Positions 1 through 20,710 are shown, counted from the first letter of the stretch. The stretch: DNA of 50,000 bases from Bugula neritina (GCA_964035545.1 OZ037770.1:13220642-13270641); one strand, 5' to 3'. Program-made: numbers and translations. Notes: generated by a model not told the origin, from the letters alone.

Positions 1-297
1 GATGCAGTTTTGTAGATAAATCAATGTTTATTTTGCTTTTTATATGATATATAGGGAAAGATTTTGGGTCTTGTGAAGCATTGCAAGTTACTGAAATACA
101 AGCTAAATATCAGAAAACTTAGTTTATTACAGTATGTTAACCAAGAAAATGCATATGACAGTAATATACTCCACTATGACTCATTCACTACCTACTGATG
201 ACTTTTTCACATCTACAACTCTTACTCACCACCTCAATATTAATATGTACATATTTGACTATTCTATACTCATAGTCAAACTACACTCTAGCATATG

Positions 298-376
298 GCA
301 ATACCTACCACAATACCTACCACAATGCCTACAACAATACCTACCACAGTACCTACCAAAATACCTACCACAATGC
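298..376. repeat. 12-bp tandem repeat
   Basis: About six and a half imperfect copies of a 12-bp unit close to ACAATACCTACC. The unit length is a multiple of three, so it stays open in one frame as a Tyr-Leu-Pro-Gln type repeat. I regard that as a by-product and not a protein. Confidence 0.8.
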
Positions 377-724
377 TCAGAATAGGCTTTAGGAACTGAC
401 CAATGGTACCGGTGTGTCTTTACTAGAAAACAATTTCCAGAGGTGTGTGTGCATGGTGCTTCCCATTGCTATAAGAGTCCCATAAAGTAGGGGCAACTCC
501 TAATAAAAATGTGTCATGCCATCTTATAGGCTACAAAGAAATCTTTGCTTTAAACTTGAAAAGTTGGTTGATAAATGCTAATTATAGTAATTGGTCTGCT
601 GATTCACACTTTGATTTACTTCTAATAGACACAATCTGAACCTTGTTTTAAGGTGTTTTCAGAACTATTTTTCCTCAAAGCTAAGATGGCAGTATTATTC
701 AGGAATTCAGAGTATCACAAGATC

Positions 725-823
725 AAATGCCCTTCCTAGCATCACCAACAGCTCTCGTAGGGTTAAAATCACCTGTCTGACACCTTATCTGTCATGACAA
801 GTGCCTCTATCATGCAGACCACA
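725..823 (-). mobile_element. Possible decayed tRNA-derived SINE fragment
   Basis: On the reverse strand this stretch resembles the head and central part of the SINE family seen at 31791-31998 and 32710-32917. The block GCCCTTCCTAGCATCACCAA corresponds to GCTCTTCCTAACATCACCAA in the better copies. The following bases match loosely through the B-box region, and the end (CAGACCACAC) resembles the A-box end. The 3' half of the element is not recognisable. It is an old copy or a chance partial match. Confidence 0.4.
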
Positions 824-2139
824 CACCTTATGACACCTGTCAGTTTACATGTCACATACATAGAGCAAATTTCACAACTTATGGTAAACACTATGCAAAA
901 GCTGTTATCAACCCAATATTTTACTCATTTTCTTTTACACGCAGGATTCGCAAAGACTCCGTCTGGTAACGTTTCATTTACTCTTCATGCGTTGTTATAA
1001 CATCCCAATAATTGATCTTTACGTCATCATGTCTGGTCAGGAGGGCATAACTCTCTTGTAATATTCAGTGTGATCACGTAAAGATCTGCTGTGTTGTGGC
1101 GTTTCTTCATGAGTAGCTAGCTGTCTTTGCATCCCCTCAACTAATACTGTTTCTAGAGCTGTAATAGCACCAGCATTAGCTAGACAGTGATTTGGAGTTG
1201 CGCACTTTCTAAATAACTAGAGTTTCCCACAATGCAAAGCTAATCGGCTTTACTTGTAAAAAATATCTGTCATAATTTTTAAATTGAATTATTTTGTTCT
1301 AAATGGCCATTAGGTCTTTTTCGGCCATTACTTCTAACAGTTGATAAGCTTCTCTAATTTTTCTATGTCCAATGAGATCTACGGAGTTTGCATGCATGTG
1401 TAGAGGCTTTGAGTCTATGTAGGTCAAGAACAGCTAGCTAGTGGTCATTATATTGTGTTGGCATTTGAGTTTTTTATGGAATAGTATTTTGGCCATTATA
1501 CAGAATGTTGAATCTTTGTAAATATTATTTAGTTTTTGAGATGTCAACATTGTCTACTCGTTCAGTGTTTGTGTGGAAAAACATTTTTGTCTTAAAATAT
1601 TTTGGGTTTATGTGGTACTTCACTCTCTCCTTAGTTTGTACTGAGTGTATTTAAATTGGTGTTTAAATCATTTTAAGTTTATAATAAATGTGTTGTGACT
1701 TCTTCCATCTTCAAAGGCACATTTTCCAAGCTAAAAACTTATATAGAAAAACCCTTTCCCAAATCATTTGAATATTTAAAAGAATATCATATTTGAATAA
1801 TTATTTTAGAGTACGTAATCAAGTTAAAAATTCTAAATTGAAATGTGATGCATGAAGCATATTGAAACCCATGAACTTGTTATAGTTAAATTTATTAAAG
1901 ATATATTAAACTTTACTAAAATTGTTTTGATAAATTGAATGTGCTTCTTGCAATATTTTTTTATAATGAATAATTAGTTTTCTAAAATGTTATCTGTTAC
2001 ACCCCAGTTATTGGTTCTGTTAAATCTACGCTGCAGAATATATTGAGTTACTGTTCAGCTGTATATTATGCTAGATTCCATCTTTTAGACATTCATGGAA
2101 CGACCTTCACCTTAACTCAAGTATTATAGTATGATAGTA

Positions 2140-2566
2140 ATATAGTGTTATAATATCATAGTGATGTAGTATTATTGTAGTAGTATAATGTTGTAATATA
2201 AATATATAGTGTTATAGTAAGTAATATTGCACTACATTAATATAGTTGTATAGTAATATAGTGTTATAGTAATATAATGTTATAGTAATATAGTGTTATA
2301 GTAATATAATGTTATAGTAATATAGTGTTATAGTAATATGTTATAGTAATATAGTGTTATAGTAATATAATGTTATAGTAATATAGTGTTATAGTAATAT
2401 AATGTTATAGTAATATAATGTTATAGTATATAATGTTATAGTATATAATGTTATAGTAATATAATGTTATAGTAATATAGTGTTATAGCAATATAATGCT
2501 ATAGTAATATAATGCTATAGTAATATAATGTTATAGCAATATAATGTTATAGTAATATAATGACAA
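2140..2566. repeat. 16-bp AT-rich minisatellite
   Basis: A long array of a roughly 16-bp unit, TATAGTAATATAATGT, alternating with a GTGT-ended variant. There are about 25 copies with small deletions. It lies in the presumed intron upstream of the first visible OCRL-type exon. Nothing else is encoded in it. Confidence 0.9.
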
Positions 2567-2833
2567 TATCAAGCCTTGCTGTGTGAGACATTTCTAACAG
2601 CTTCCTGTTATAAGTTTGCCAAGTGTTGGATTTTAGTTCCCGTTTTCTGTGTGGTGAAAAGTGGTTTTCTATACAGCATGTGGTGTAATGCAGCTTTAGG
2701 TTCAAGCCGAAACTTAAGTTGGTTTTTCTGTTGCATGTAGTTGTATGGTTGCTTCAGATTTGTTGGTATAGTATCTTTTAGATAGAGCTGCATGTTGATT
2801 GGTCAGATTTTATGCAGACGTTTGCTGTTTCAG

Positions 2834-11037
<8,204 letters not shown>

Positions 11038-13112
11038 ACCCCTTCCCTCTTAAACTGTACATTGCCATATTCTGTCTGTTTAGTAGGGACTGGTTACTGT
11101 TTGTTGGTTCAACCAATTTTTAGGTTTGTGTAGTAATTTCTAGGGTTAACCTCATTGTTTGCTTGTAATATTGCATTAGTGGGGATGAAATAGTTAGACA
11201 CTTCCCCTGGCACTCTGTTTGGTGTCATGTGACGTAGTTGTATGTTTCACTCTGTTTACTCAGTAAATCTGGGCAAATTCTTGTTTCGTTGCCATGGATA
11301 CGGCAGGCAGTGGTCAAAACTGGCTGTCACTCGTTGTTTGAATAATTAAGTATGATGTACCCTGCGCACACACTTGCAGTAGATTCTATTCGCGTAGCAG
11401 GGCTTCCTGCTCTTATCTCTTGGAGGTAGTAATCTCAAGTGTGCACTCTTTTATCTTCCAACTATTTATTGTCACACCTCCTTTGAAGTTTGGGCTTCCA
11501 CTCCTGTTTATCCACTCCTGTTTATCCACCCCTACTGTAATTAGTGACACCCCATTCCAGCTGACTAGTCTATACTGGATCTGTCTCATAACATGTCTCC
11601 TGTATTACCACTCCTTTCTCCAGGATATGAGAAGTAAAACAAACATGTTATCTTTGTCTAGATTGCTTATTCTGATGCCTCGTGTGTTTTTATTGGACAT
11701 TCTCTTTAACATAATAATTGCCACTAATAAGTTAGAAGTCCAGGTAAATGTGCTCAGTGCAGTAATTATATTGTAATTAGCATTAAAAACTTACACCTTG
11801 CCAGGTTTTCTTGCAAATTTCATATGATTTTTGGCAAAAATGTTGATTTTATGTCCAAGTCATACAATATGCTCTTGTTACTGTAGCTAATGTATATGGT
11901 ACTGTAGCATACACTGTAGTTACTGTAGCTAATGTATTGTTACTGTAGCACACACTGTTGTTACTGTAGCGTACACTGTTGTTACTGTAGCTAATATATT
12001 TGATACTGTAGCATACACTGTTGTTACTATAGCTAATGTATATTATACTGTAGCATACACTGTTGTTACTGTAGTATACACTGTTGTTACTGTAGCTAAT
12101 GTATTTGGTCCTGTACTGCTGAGAACGGAGACAGACAAAGCAATTACAAAGGCAGACAAACAGTTGCTGGAGCAAAGAAAGACGCTGTTTATTAGTAACT
12201 TCTTACGAAAAGGTCATATTTAAACGGGGGTTGTCTACTCACTAGTGGTACTGCTAAATACGGCTAAATACAGCATGATGTGATGAATGTCGTGGTTCAA
12301 AATGATTGACTGGATGATTGCATTATTTTTCCTACTAAAGTTGTTTTATAATAGAGCAACAATCTCTAGACTAACTATGTAATGTATATCGATGGTTTTG
12401 TGTGGAAGAGGTCAGGCGCTGGCGTCTGACATAGGATGTAAAATTTCTACTGTCCTTTTAATCCTTAGTTCCCCTCAGTACTAACAGATTCTGCTAGTCA
12501 ATTAGAAAATGTGTTAGGAAGTAATTGAATTCAATTACCGGCACTTTAGGGTAATAATTGACTTCTTGTTCACTTTCATGGGGGGAGACAATTCAATGAT
12601 TTGCTCTTACTCCAAGACTAGTTTTATCATATTCTTGCTTGCTGCTGTACAGATTTAATGTTGCTTTAGCTAGTTGTTATTGTAAGGAAGCTGCTGAAGT
12701 TGTAGAACCTATTTTATAATATAATCATAGGCATTTAGCATATTACATAGATTTGTGTCGAAAAGTTGCATTTATATAACGATTTAGATGAAGAGCATTG
12801 GTTGTAGAGCAGACATTCAACGCTGCTTAGTGTTTTATAACTTCTATAATGTCATGCATCTGTTTTTAAAAACTTAATTTGATCAAGTTTTAATATTTAT
12901 TTGGCGATTGATATCAAATTGAGATTAAGTTAGTGGAGAGTAACTCTGCATTATATTTTTGTGTTGCCCTCGTAATATTTTGAAAGCTAAATTATTTTAA
13001 ATTTCAGGATATAAATAAATTTTACATATTTTATTATTTCAATCTCTTTTTAGTTAGAAAATTCTGTACTAGTTGTTTTTCTTGAAAGTAGCATTTTGAA
13101 TTATGCAATAAA
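11038..13112 (+). other. Downstream region of the OCRL-type gene; 3' end unresolved
   Basis: After the stop at 11035-11037 comes non-coding sequence. Candidate poly(A) signals on the plus strand are ATTAAA at 11782 and AATAAA at 13014 and 13107. I cannot choose between them. A repeat block at 11870-12115 lies inside this stretch. No further exon of the gene is recognisable, and open frames such as 11420-11776 lack an ATG and look low-complexity. Confidence 0.35.
11870..12115. repeat. Degenerate minisatellite of GTTACTGTAGC words
   Basis: Imperfect copies alternating TTACTGTAGCTAATGTAT and ACTGTAGCATACACTGTTG. The spacing is irregular, about 20-40 bp. It lies downstream of the OCRL-type coding region. 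Confidence 0.8.
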
Positions 13113-14380
13113 AGTTTTAGAAAACATCCCAGTTTGCATAATATTGTTAGGAATGTCTTGGGGGTGATGTAATGATATTTATTTTGTCAAGTGATATGAC
13201 CAGTTAGTAGAGAAAGAAGTGTTTCATGATTTACTTTTTCTATACTGCAGCATAGATTTATTTGTGTCAAAAAATATCTCGACCTAAAGGAAGTGCCAAA
13301 CTAAAAAATGAAAATCATGCAGTGAAGTACCCTGTAAATACAGTATTGAATCTCAAACCATTCGCATTTAATTAATCAGCAAGACAAGTTACGTGGTTGG
13401 CATATATTTACGTGTTATGCGTTGAGAGTGCCAAACTTCCTCCCTTCGATTGATCTACTTCACATCAGAGTCTGTCACTTGTAACATCTTAGATTTTTTA
13501 CTCAAAAATCGGATGCCAAATCTAAGTGAAACGGACTTCAAGTTGTATAAAATTTACGCAATTGACGCACAGAATATCTCCGGTGTATATGCTGGTACGT
13601 AGTCATTCAGTTCACGTGCTGCTGCATGCAGTTGCTGAGATGTTCCACGTTGGCCCTCCATACAAATAGTGTAACTCAGCAATGCTGACACCCTACATAT
13701 CTGTACAAATCGTATTCTTGGCAAAACTTTTATTCATGGCACAGGTAGGGCGTAAGTAATTTGGTTACATAAACTGTATTCATGCTTTTGGGTTATATTT
13801 GAAAAGCATTGAAACAGCCCTGCCACTTTCCCTGATTGACTCATTTGCTATATATGAATGTGCAAATGAAGCCTACACAGCATAACTATCCTACGAGAAA
13901 CACTGCAGTGCTTTGCTTATTGGGGACTTTTACTTAGCAAATATTATCTTAGATCTTTTTGTGGAGGGAAGAAAATATTTTTCAGGCGGTTTATTTGCTT
14001 TGGAGACTTGCCGAAAACGTTATAATTGAAATTCTCAAGTGCAGTACATTTGATCAGGAAGTTTTATGCCTGCCTATTCAATTCCATGAGCAGGCAAAAA
14101 CTTTCCAATTGTTTTATTTCTTTTATGATATTCACAAGTACTTGCATGGGTTATTTTTGGCAAAGAAACAATGGAAAGCTATTCAGATATGAATTTCTTG
14201 CATTAATAACAAAATTAGAGCTTATTGGTATTTCAGGCATAAGTAAACAAGACTTCGTGTGAGTTATTTAGTACAGGTAGCTAAACCTTCACCTTCCTGG
14301 CCATAATCTCATGCATACTAATTCTGCAAAAAAGAAAGTCAACTGTTCATAAATTCAAAAGTTAGGAGATATAGTTTTGC
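12200..14380. other. Intergenic, no gene seen
   Basis: AT-rich sequence without recognisable exons on either strand. Overlapping open frames near 13959-14262 have no family resemblance and start in ordinary AT-rich DNA. Confidence 0.6.
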
Positions 14381-14421
14381 TCATTGCAGTCAAGCAAGTG
14401 TGTCACAGCAAGTTATGAAAT

Positions 14422-14620
14422 CAGGCGTGTGACTTGTTGCAGCAGGCGTGTGACTTGTTGCAGCAGGCGTGTGACTTGTTGCAGCAGGCGTGTGACTTGT
14501 TGTAGCAGGCGTGTGACTTGTTGCAGCAGGCGTGTGACTTGTTGCAGCAGGCGTGTGACTTGTTGCAGCAGGCGTGTGACTTGTTGCAGCAGGCGTGTGA
14601 CTTGTTGCAGCAGGCATCTG
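14422..14620. repeat. 21-bp minisatellite
   Basis: About nine and a half nearly identical copies of GTGTGACTTGTTGCAGCAGG plus C (21 bp). One copy differs by a single base (TGTAGC). Because the unit is seven codons long and has no stop in three of the six frames, it creates repetitive open frames on both strands. No splice or start context supports translation. Confidence 0.95.
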
Positions 14621-14649
14621 CTAGTTCAAAGCTTCTATTAATCTTTTTC

Positions 14650-15980
14650 AATTAGTTTTTTGGTTTAGAATTCACAAGGCCCGCCCATGTACTACGAGCT
14701 GTATTCTTTACAATTAGTAGTCACTTGATAGATATTTCAATTACACATGCTAATTATTCGCGAGAACAATGGTTGCCAAGCCTTTCTATTCAGAGACATG
14801 CTTCATATTCCGCCTACCTTAGAAATCAGAGAGAGGCTTCGCCCTGCACAAGACAGATGAGATATTAAACCAACTTGTATCCATTTTGGGAATGATTTGC
14901 TATTCATGTAATTTTTAAAGGTGGGACTTTCTACACCAAGGAAATTCCAAAGCACCTCAGTTGTATATAAAAGTCTATAACATGATAAGGGTAGTTTACA
15001 CCCCTCTCCCGCCCTTTCAAGTTATATTTATATACAAATTCTTGGGTTATGTATAACATAAAGCTACACCCTCATACAAAAACTGGAAGCGATTTTTCAA
15101 TTTGTAGACGTAGATTTTTGTTGCAAAACTTTTAGCTTATGGCAGAACTACGAAATTAAGGGCTCAGACCGAGGATTGTGCATATATTTGTGCCCCTTAA
15201 TGACTTTGATGAGATCAGCTGGTAGACTGGGAGTAAGTCACTTGTGGTGGGTGACGTGGTGGTGGTTTGGTGGTGGTGGGTGCAGCACTCAATTACCTCC
15301 AGAGTATTGCCAAAACTAAGTCTCCCCAGGTGTTTTTTCTGTCCTTGTTTAGGCTCTGAATTGAAAGTTAGCTTGAAATCTGCTATTGAGAGGAAGAGAT
15401 TAGAGAAATTTCTAAGTCTGAAAGACTGTTATTATTGCAACAGGCTATTATTATGTTACCATATCAAAATTTACCAAATCAGCATGGGTGCATGTGGAAG
15501 TATAACTGCACAATACATAAGTCTTCGGCAAGTAAATCACATTTGATTGATTGTTACTACTACATAAAAATAACTGAGAATACAAGTATATGTTCTGTGA
15601 TTATGGGAGATTAACAAAAATTTCCAGTTTAAGAAAAAATTCTTTAAAGTTTAAACTATAATATATGCAGTGGCCTGAGTTAGCAAGACTTTTGCATTTA
15701 CTTTACCGTTTAGAAAAGCCAATTTTCTATATAAGGATATGTATGATTGTATTTATTGTAGTTGGCATTACTTTTATCAATTTTATTATCTTTGGCAGCG
15801 TGGATCTGTTGACAGCACTTGTCCAATGACGTAAATATGCAAATATTGTCTGGTGAATCATCACTGACATTACCTTATAAGTATGTATCTACCTTGCCAC
15901 ATGCCAAGAGCATAATATTTCCTAAGAGCATTTTTGCTAGCAGCGGTGTTACCTAGCTACATGTTAGGGGTAGCGCTTGT
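14650..15980. other. Intergenic, no gene seen
   Basis: No exon, RNA gene or repeat array is recognisable. A short GGTGG-rich stretch is at 15244-15285. Confidence 0.55.
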
Positions 15981-15984
15981 TCAA

Positions 15985-16050
15985 AGCCTCCACTCCTGTG
16001 AGAACCCAACCCTGATGATAAGGGTTTTAAGAAAGCTAGGGACATGTACC
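15985..16050 (-). mobile_element. SINE 3' fragment, truncated
   Basis: On the plus strand the words CTCCTGTGAGAACCC, CCCTGATGATAAGGGTTTT and AAGCTAGGGAC match the 3' part of the reverse-oriented SINE at 31791 (CCCTGTGAGAAACCCTGATGG, GGGCTAAGGAC; here split). The tRNA-like half is missing, so this is a partial or decayed copy. Confidence 0.6.
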
Positions 16051-16329
16051 TCTTACCAAGCAGGCAACTTGGTTCTTGTATTGAAAACTGGCTTGTCCGA
16101 AAAGTTTTAAAAGTTTTTTTAATTTTCGGCCAATTTAGTGTAAAATTAAATCTACTTTTCAAGTTTAAGTTGGTGACGTTGTTTAAAGTAGAAAAGAGGG
16201 AATTGTCTGTTTCAACATTTACATTATTCACAACTGTATATTGATTAGTTTAACTCCATGATGACTGTCTAAGAATTTAGCCAAGACTCTGCTCAATCCT
16301 TCTCAGTTTCGAATAAATTACAAGCCAGA

Positions 16330-16485
16330 GCCCAGATATCATTCACATATACTATTTTAATATTATTGTCTAAATATTATACAAATATTACCCATATATC
16401 ATCTAAATACTGTATATATATCATCTAAATACTATCCATATATCACCTAAATACTGTATATATATCGTACAAATTATGTCTAGAT
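16330..16485. repeat. Degenerate 20-24-bp AT-rich repeat
   Basis: Several imperfect copies of TATCATCTAAATACTGTATA and close variants in intergenic DNA. Confidence 0.75.
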
Positions 16486-16499
16486 ATCAACTAAACTCA

Positions 16500-18225
16500 T
16501 TCACACATTATTAATATGTTATTGTTCAAAAGGATTATAAGTCATGGGCAGATGGCTCAACAGATTGGAAGAGAAAACTTGTCAATACTTTATAATCTCT
16601 GTCTGCTCAGTTTACTTCTGCTAAACTCTACCTGTTTTCTCCTGCCATCTGACACACAGCAGCTTGTTGTTGCAGGTGCTCCATAACATGTTTATGCTCC
16701 AGAGTCCACAGCCTATAAAGTATTCAGCCAAAGACGCTGCCAAAACATAGCCAAGTGATGCCTTGCTTTGCTGTTTACTTTTTATGAAATCATACTAATA
16801 TTATAACGGAGAAAGTCAAAAATGCTTATAAAATGCACAACATGCTATTCAATAACACAAATATTATTATTTACTTATTACCATCATGTTTATTTATGTG
16901 GTTTGATAAGAAAATTGCAGACTGAGTAGGTGATGTCACAGGAATGACATTCATTGCTCAGTGCTTGGAAGCACCTGCCTTGGGTATTCACTGAACTTAG
17001 CTGTTTAATATTTCCTCTGCATCTCTGAACAGTGGAGTGACAGGACTATAGCAACAAGCTTCTTAACTCAAATAATGGGATTGTTTTAGTCATTGGGTTA
17101 CACCCAGCTTCTGGCTTTTGGTATTCATAAAATCCAAACTTGAAGTTCCTTCATAAATGTTGTCTCTGGGTTAGAATGCACATATAGGTGGTTCTGATCA
17201 AATATTTTTAAAACATCGGGGAAAGATTCATACCCCCTTCTTTCACTCATTAGGTTTTTACTCTCTCTCTTTTTTAAATACACAATTCTATTAAAACTTG
17301 AACTTTCAAAAATCTTGTGTTTTAGTTTTTTCATAACTTCAAAGTAAATTCTGGCTACCTTATTAGTAAACTATGTGACCTACCAATTCATTCAAACGCT
17401 GTTTCAACATTACGTACAGTAAAGCAGTGGTTCAAATTTACCAGTGGAGGCAAATATTTTACAAAATCCACACAAGAAACAAGTGCCCCCCCCCCCTCTA
17501 GACATTAATTCAACCCCCTTTCCCCAGTTCAGCCTTCACCCCTGCAGCTGTTAGTAATGTAAATCTATTAATAGGAGATCAATGCAGCACGCATAAAGTA
17601 CAGCAACAGTTCTAAAAATAGGTTTCAAGCAGCATGCATAATCATACTGTTGTAAACAGTGTAGTATCATCAGTTCCTTAACAACATCTTACACAATATA
17701 ATTCAATACAAGATGCGCAACAAAAGGTGGTAGATGTGATATCATTGGACAAAATCATAACAAACATCTTTTACAAGAATGTGGTGATTAGGTCCAGGGA
17801 GCAGTGAATTATTTCAAGCTTCAAGTAGTTCCTTGAAAGCAAAATAATTCCCCAGGTTACTCTCGTGTAGTCAGGAGAACTTTTGCTGTCAACAAGTTGA
17901 CTTGTTATTTTCATGATTTTAATAATCATTGTCCTGAATGATCTTCATTTAATTATTATCTTATGCTGTTTATCAAGAGTTGCTTCAGTTAGTCACGAGA
18001 AAGTCAGTGCAGAGTATCAAAAGATAATGGGACTACCATGTGACCTAACAACATGCAGCGTTTAGTAACTCATCCAGCTTTACTAGCAATGCTGTGACCT
18101 CTGTTACTAGTGCAAACTGCTTTTGTACCTTTTCACTTGAGGCCTTTAAGTTTTGAATGTTTCAATAATTACATAATAATTATAGTTGACTGTATTTGAC
18201 AATTTACTTAGACACATAGTTATGT
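16500..18225. other. Intergenic, no gene seen
   Basis: No exon is recognisable. A poly(C) run of about 12 bases is at 17487-17499. Short reverse-strand open frames such as 17125-17334 show no family features. Confidence 0.55.
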
Positions 18226-18228
18226 CTT

Positions 18229-18412
18229 GAGCTTTTATTTAGGTTCAGTGATGAAGAAATTTTATTATAGCCTAAGCTCTTTCATTTCCTTGTTGATTTT
18301 TGGTTTAGGGCTTGTGTGGAATTTCTCATGAGAACGCAACTCATTTTGCTGCACATTTTATTTATAAAATAGGCTTTTCTTTATAGTTACCATTACTACA
18401 TCTCCCAATCTA
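18229..18412 (+). repeat. Interspersed repeat, copy 1 of a diverged pair
   Basis: This stretch is homologous, in the same orientation, to 33325-33510. Shared words in order are AGCCTAAG(C/T)TCTTT, TTGGTTTAGGG or TAGTTTGGGG, GAGAAC(G/A)(C/T)AAC, TTTTGCT(G/A)CA and AGGCTTTTCT. The two copies are about 15 kb apart and lie in intergenic DNA. No coding capacity is seen. Confidence 0.65.
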
Positions 18413-18419
18413 TGTGTAT

Positions 18420-19370
18420 GGTCAACTAGCCGCTGGCTTCACTCAAATTATGAGTAACTGTGTCTTATTATTTTATACATGCTGGTAGTTTTTATAGCTT
18501 TTGACACACAGATGACAAAATATTATACAAACAATAAATATTTTCCTCTATGGTGTGTCACAATAGTCATATAACCTTTACGGTAGAATTTAATTACTAG
18601 TTGTGTAGTAGCCGTGCTGTTGTAAACAATACAAAGGCTTAGGACTATGGAAAATTGTGAATATGATTTGTGTTTGGGAGTTTTCTCCCTATTTATAAGG
18701 TAAATTTACCAACATTCATAGCTTCAGCCTCCTTTCAAAGGGCTATATATTTCAAGTGGCTTATAGTAAGGAAACTTGGGTTATATTTTTATCAAGTTAT
18801 ATGACTTGGTGTAATAGACAGCACTATAAATGTAGTTCAACTTTCTTAAGTCATCAGAAATATTTAAGAACATGTTTCCTGTTTTAGGCAAACTGGGGTT
18901 TACATAACAAATAACAGCATATTATATGTAATTAGTAGATCAAATGAATGTATTGCGTATTATGTTGCTTCACTAATAACATATTAATTGCCTGCTGCCA
19001 TCAATAAATGACATGGAATACGTCACACAGCACTAGATAATGATATACTCGTTAAGTAGTTTATCAGTTTGGATATTGAAGATTATTTTGTAATTCATTG
19101 CTAGTTATGACTTATGGCACAATATCGCAGCAGTGAAATGAATTATACAATATAGTAATATATACTATTGACCGGTCAAAGTACGTTTTACGGAGAGCAG
19201 CATAACATGATGACTAATGAGTCTAACATAGCTCTTATATTTGCCTGTATACTTATCCTCAGTACTAATTGAATGATTACACGGCTCAGTAATGCTGGAT
19301 GTATAACCTGAGTGCATGAGTCATGGACAGAGTACTAGTTTGCCGTTGGTACAAATAAGTAGTTAGTACG
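18420..19370. other. Intergenic, no gene seen
   Basis: AT-rich sequence between the diverged repeat and the 3' end of the unknown gene. No exon or array is recognisable. Confidence 0.5.
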
Positions 19371-19376
19371 CATAGT

Positions 19377-19382
19377 GTTTAT
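19377..19382 (-). terminator. Candidate poly(A) signal for the 19530-20222 gene
   Basis: TTTATT on the plus strand is AATAAA on the minus strand, about 150 bp after the stop codon of the unknown gene. The distance is normal for a short 3' UTR. Confidence 0.35.
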
Positions 19383-19529
19383 TGCTAAGACTATTCAATA
19401 CATGAATGGAATGTATCAATGATTACATCATAAAAGATTCAGCAGCAATGAAGACCAGAAAAAAAGTAACAGCATGAAGCATGCTAAAAATAAATAAATT
19501 TGAAAAAATAAAATCAATTTGGAAGTGGG

Positions 19530-20222
19530 TCATGAAGTACAGCTAAGTAACTGACTATGACTAGTTGCTTCACTTAGTAGACTACTTAAACTACCTTCTA
19601 CACTGTGTAACCCGTTCACTGAACTAAGACTGCTAATTCCATAACTTTCAGTGTCTGAACTATCAGATTCGCACTCCTTCTCTAAAATAATGTTCTCAGG
19701 GATTTCATCAATTGTTTCCATAATCGACCCGATATTGGAAACAGTCCGCCTTCGACATCTCTTCGGACTGACTGATGGCGGAGAGTTACTGTTTAGTGAC
19801 TGTTTCCTACTAGTTATGCTGATGTTTACAGGAGCACTGTGTCTATTTGTATTGGCTTTACCCCTGAACTTTGGTTGATATGGTGTGGACTGTACACTAG
19901 TTGGAGCAGCTGTGTTAGCTGTAATTGCACTGGTTGATTTCGCGGAGTTGCAGAAAAATCTTTTGATAGCGTGTAATATGTTCCGTTTACTAATACTATG
20001 CTGATCATCAGTTATATTAGTCAAATCAAGATGAGTGTCGAGAAATCTCGGGCTATGGACTCTTTGTAAAGTAGGGTGTGTAGGTACTCCTGTACACAGT
20101 TTTTCACTTTCCCTTTGTCTTTTTGCCCTGTGTTTCTGAATAACTTTCTTAATTTGTTGTTCTCTGTACGACTTTGCATCGACAAATGGCATACGCCCGT
20201 CCACGGCTACTGGATACATCAT
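19530..20222 (-). CDS. Unrecognised Ser-rich basic protein, 230 aa, single coding exon
   Basis: I do not recognise the family. The start at 20222 is supported by an upstream in-frame TGA (20232-20230) and by a good acceptor (TTTTTCAG) at 20242-20243. The exon therefore begins at 20241 with a short 5' UTR. The protein has a hydrophobic start (MMYPVAVDGRMPFVDAK), a basic helix-like region at about residues 18-42 (YREQQIKKVIQKHRAKRQRE), a second basic patch (KRNILHAIKRFF, about 80-91), and a basic cluster RRRTVSNIG that could be a basophilic kinase or 14-3-3 site. It ends with an acidic and Ser-rich tail (ESDSSDTESYGISSLSS). No signal peptide, membrane segment or zinc site is visible. The codon composition is more GC-balanced than the flanks, unlike the chance frames nearby. 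It may be a nuclear or regulatory protein, but that is a guess. Confidence 0.75.
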   Translation of the reverse strand: MMYPVAVDGRMPFVDAKSYREQQIKKVIQKHRAKRQRESEKLCTGVPTHPTLQRVHSPRFLDTHLDLTNITDDQHSISKRNILHAIKRFFCNSAKSTSAITANTAAPTSVQSTPYQPKFRGKANTNRHSAPVNISITSRKQSLNSNSPPSVSPKRCRRRTVSNIGSIMETIDEIPENIILEKECESDSSDTESYGISSLSSVNGLHSVEGSLSSLLSEATSHSQLLSCTS

Positions 20223-20346
20223 GATTCTAATTCAGTCAGATCTGAAAAATTAAATTACACATTTTTATTAATCTTTTGAACGTTGCAATATTAATAATAA
20301 TTATTATATAAAGTTACGAAGAAGTATTCTAATACATCTATGAATA

Positions 20347-20403
20347 ATGAATATACTTGTTATTATAATATTAATTTAATATTATAATAACAAGTATATT
20401 CAT
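20347..20403. repeat. Perfect 27-bp-arm hairpin with 3-base loop
   Basis: The left arm (20347-20373) starts ATGAATATACTTGTTATTAT. The right arm (20377-20403) is its exact reverse complement, with ATT as the loop. It lies in the presumed 5' UTR intron of the unknown gene. It could be a small fold-back element, or a transcribed stem. Confidence 0.9.
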
Positions 20404-20710
20404 TTTATTAATACAACTCAGAAAAGATAAAATATTCACCATTGCCTACAAAGTAAAGATATGCATTCTATATTTTAAAAGAAGTGTAATTACTATACCT
20501 GATATTGATAATATCGCTCAGTTTATCAAAACACTGGAAAGTATAAAGTTAAGTTACCGCCTTTTAGCTGTTTTGTAATGGAAAGCTAATAGTATTATGA
20601 GGCCAACGTACTTCCACCGACTATTATATAGACCGCTATTGTAGCGTAATGATACGGTTCAATGACTTTATTATAGCCTGAGAACATGATGCAACAAACA
20701 CTTGACTTAC

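Larger units (their letters stand above)
1..2833. other. Presumed intron of the OCRL-type gene; no exon seen
   Basis: The first recognisable coding exon starts at 2834, in mid-domain and directly after a polypyrimidine tract and AG. The residues that precede this point in the family (the start of the catalytic domain) are not found in 1-2833 on the plus strand. The stretch is therefore most simply intron, with the earlier exons left of the window. It holds a 12-bp repeat near 298-376, a possible decayed SINE near 725-823, and a 16-bp minisatellite at 2140-2566. Short open frames here have no family resemblance. Confidence 0.55.

Noticed and set aside
11420-11776. 118-codon hydrophobic plus-strand frame downstream of the OCRL-type gene
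   Set aside because: No ATG at its start, low-complexity hydrophobic sequence of the kind T-rich DNA gives, and no family match.
14384-14651. Cys-rich or His-Thr-Pro repeat proteins
   Set aside because: They are by-products of a 21-bp repeat whose length is a multiple of three.
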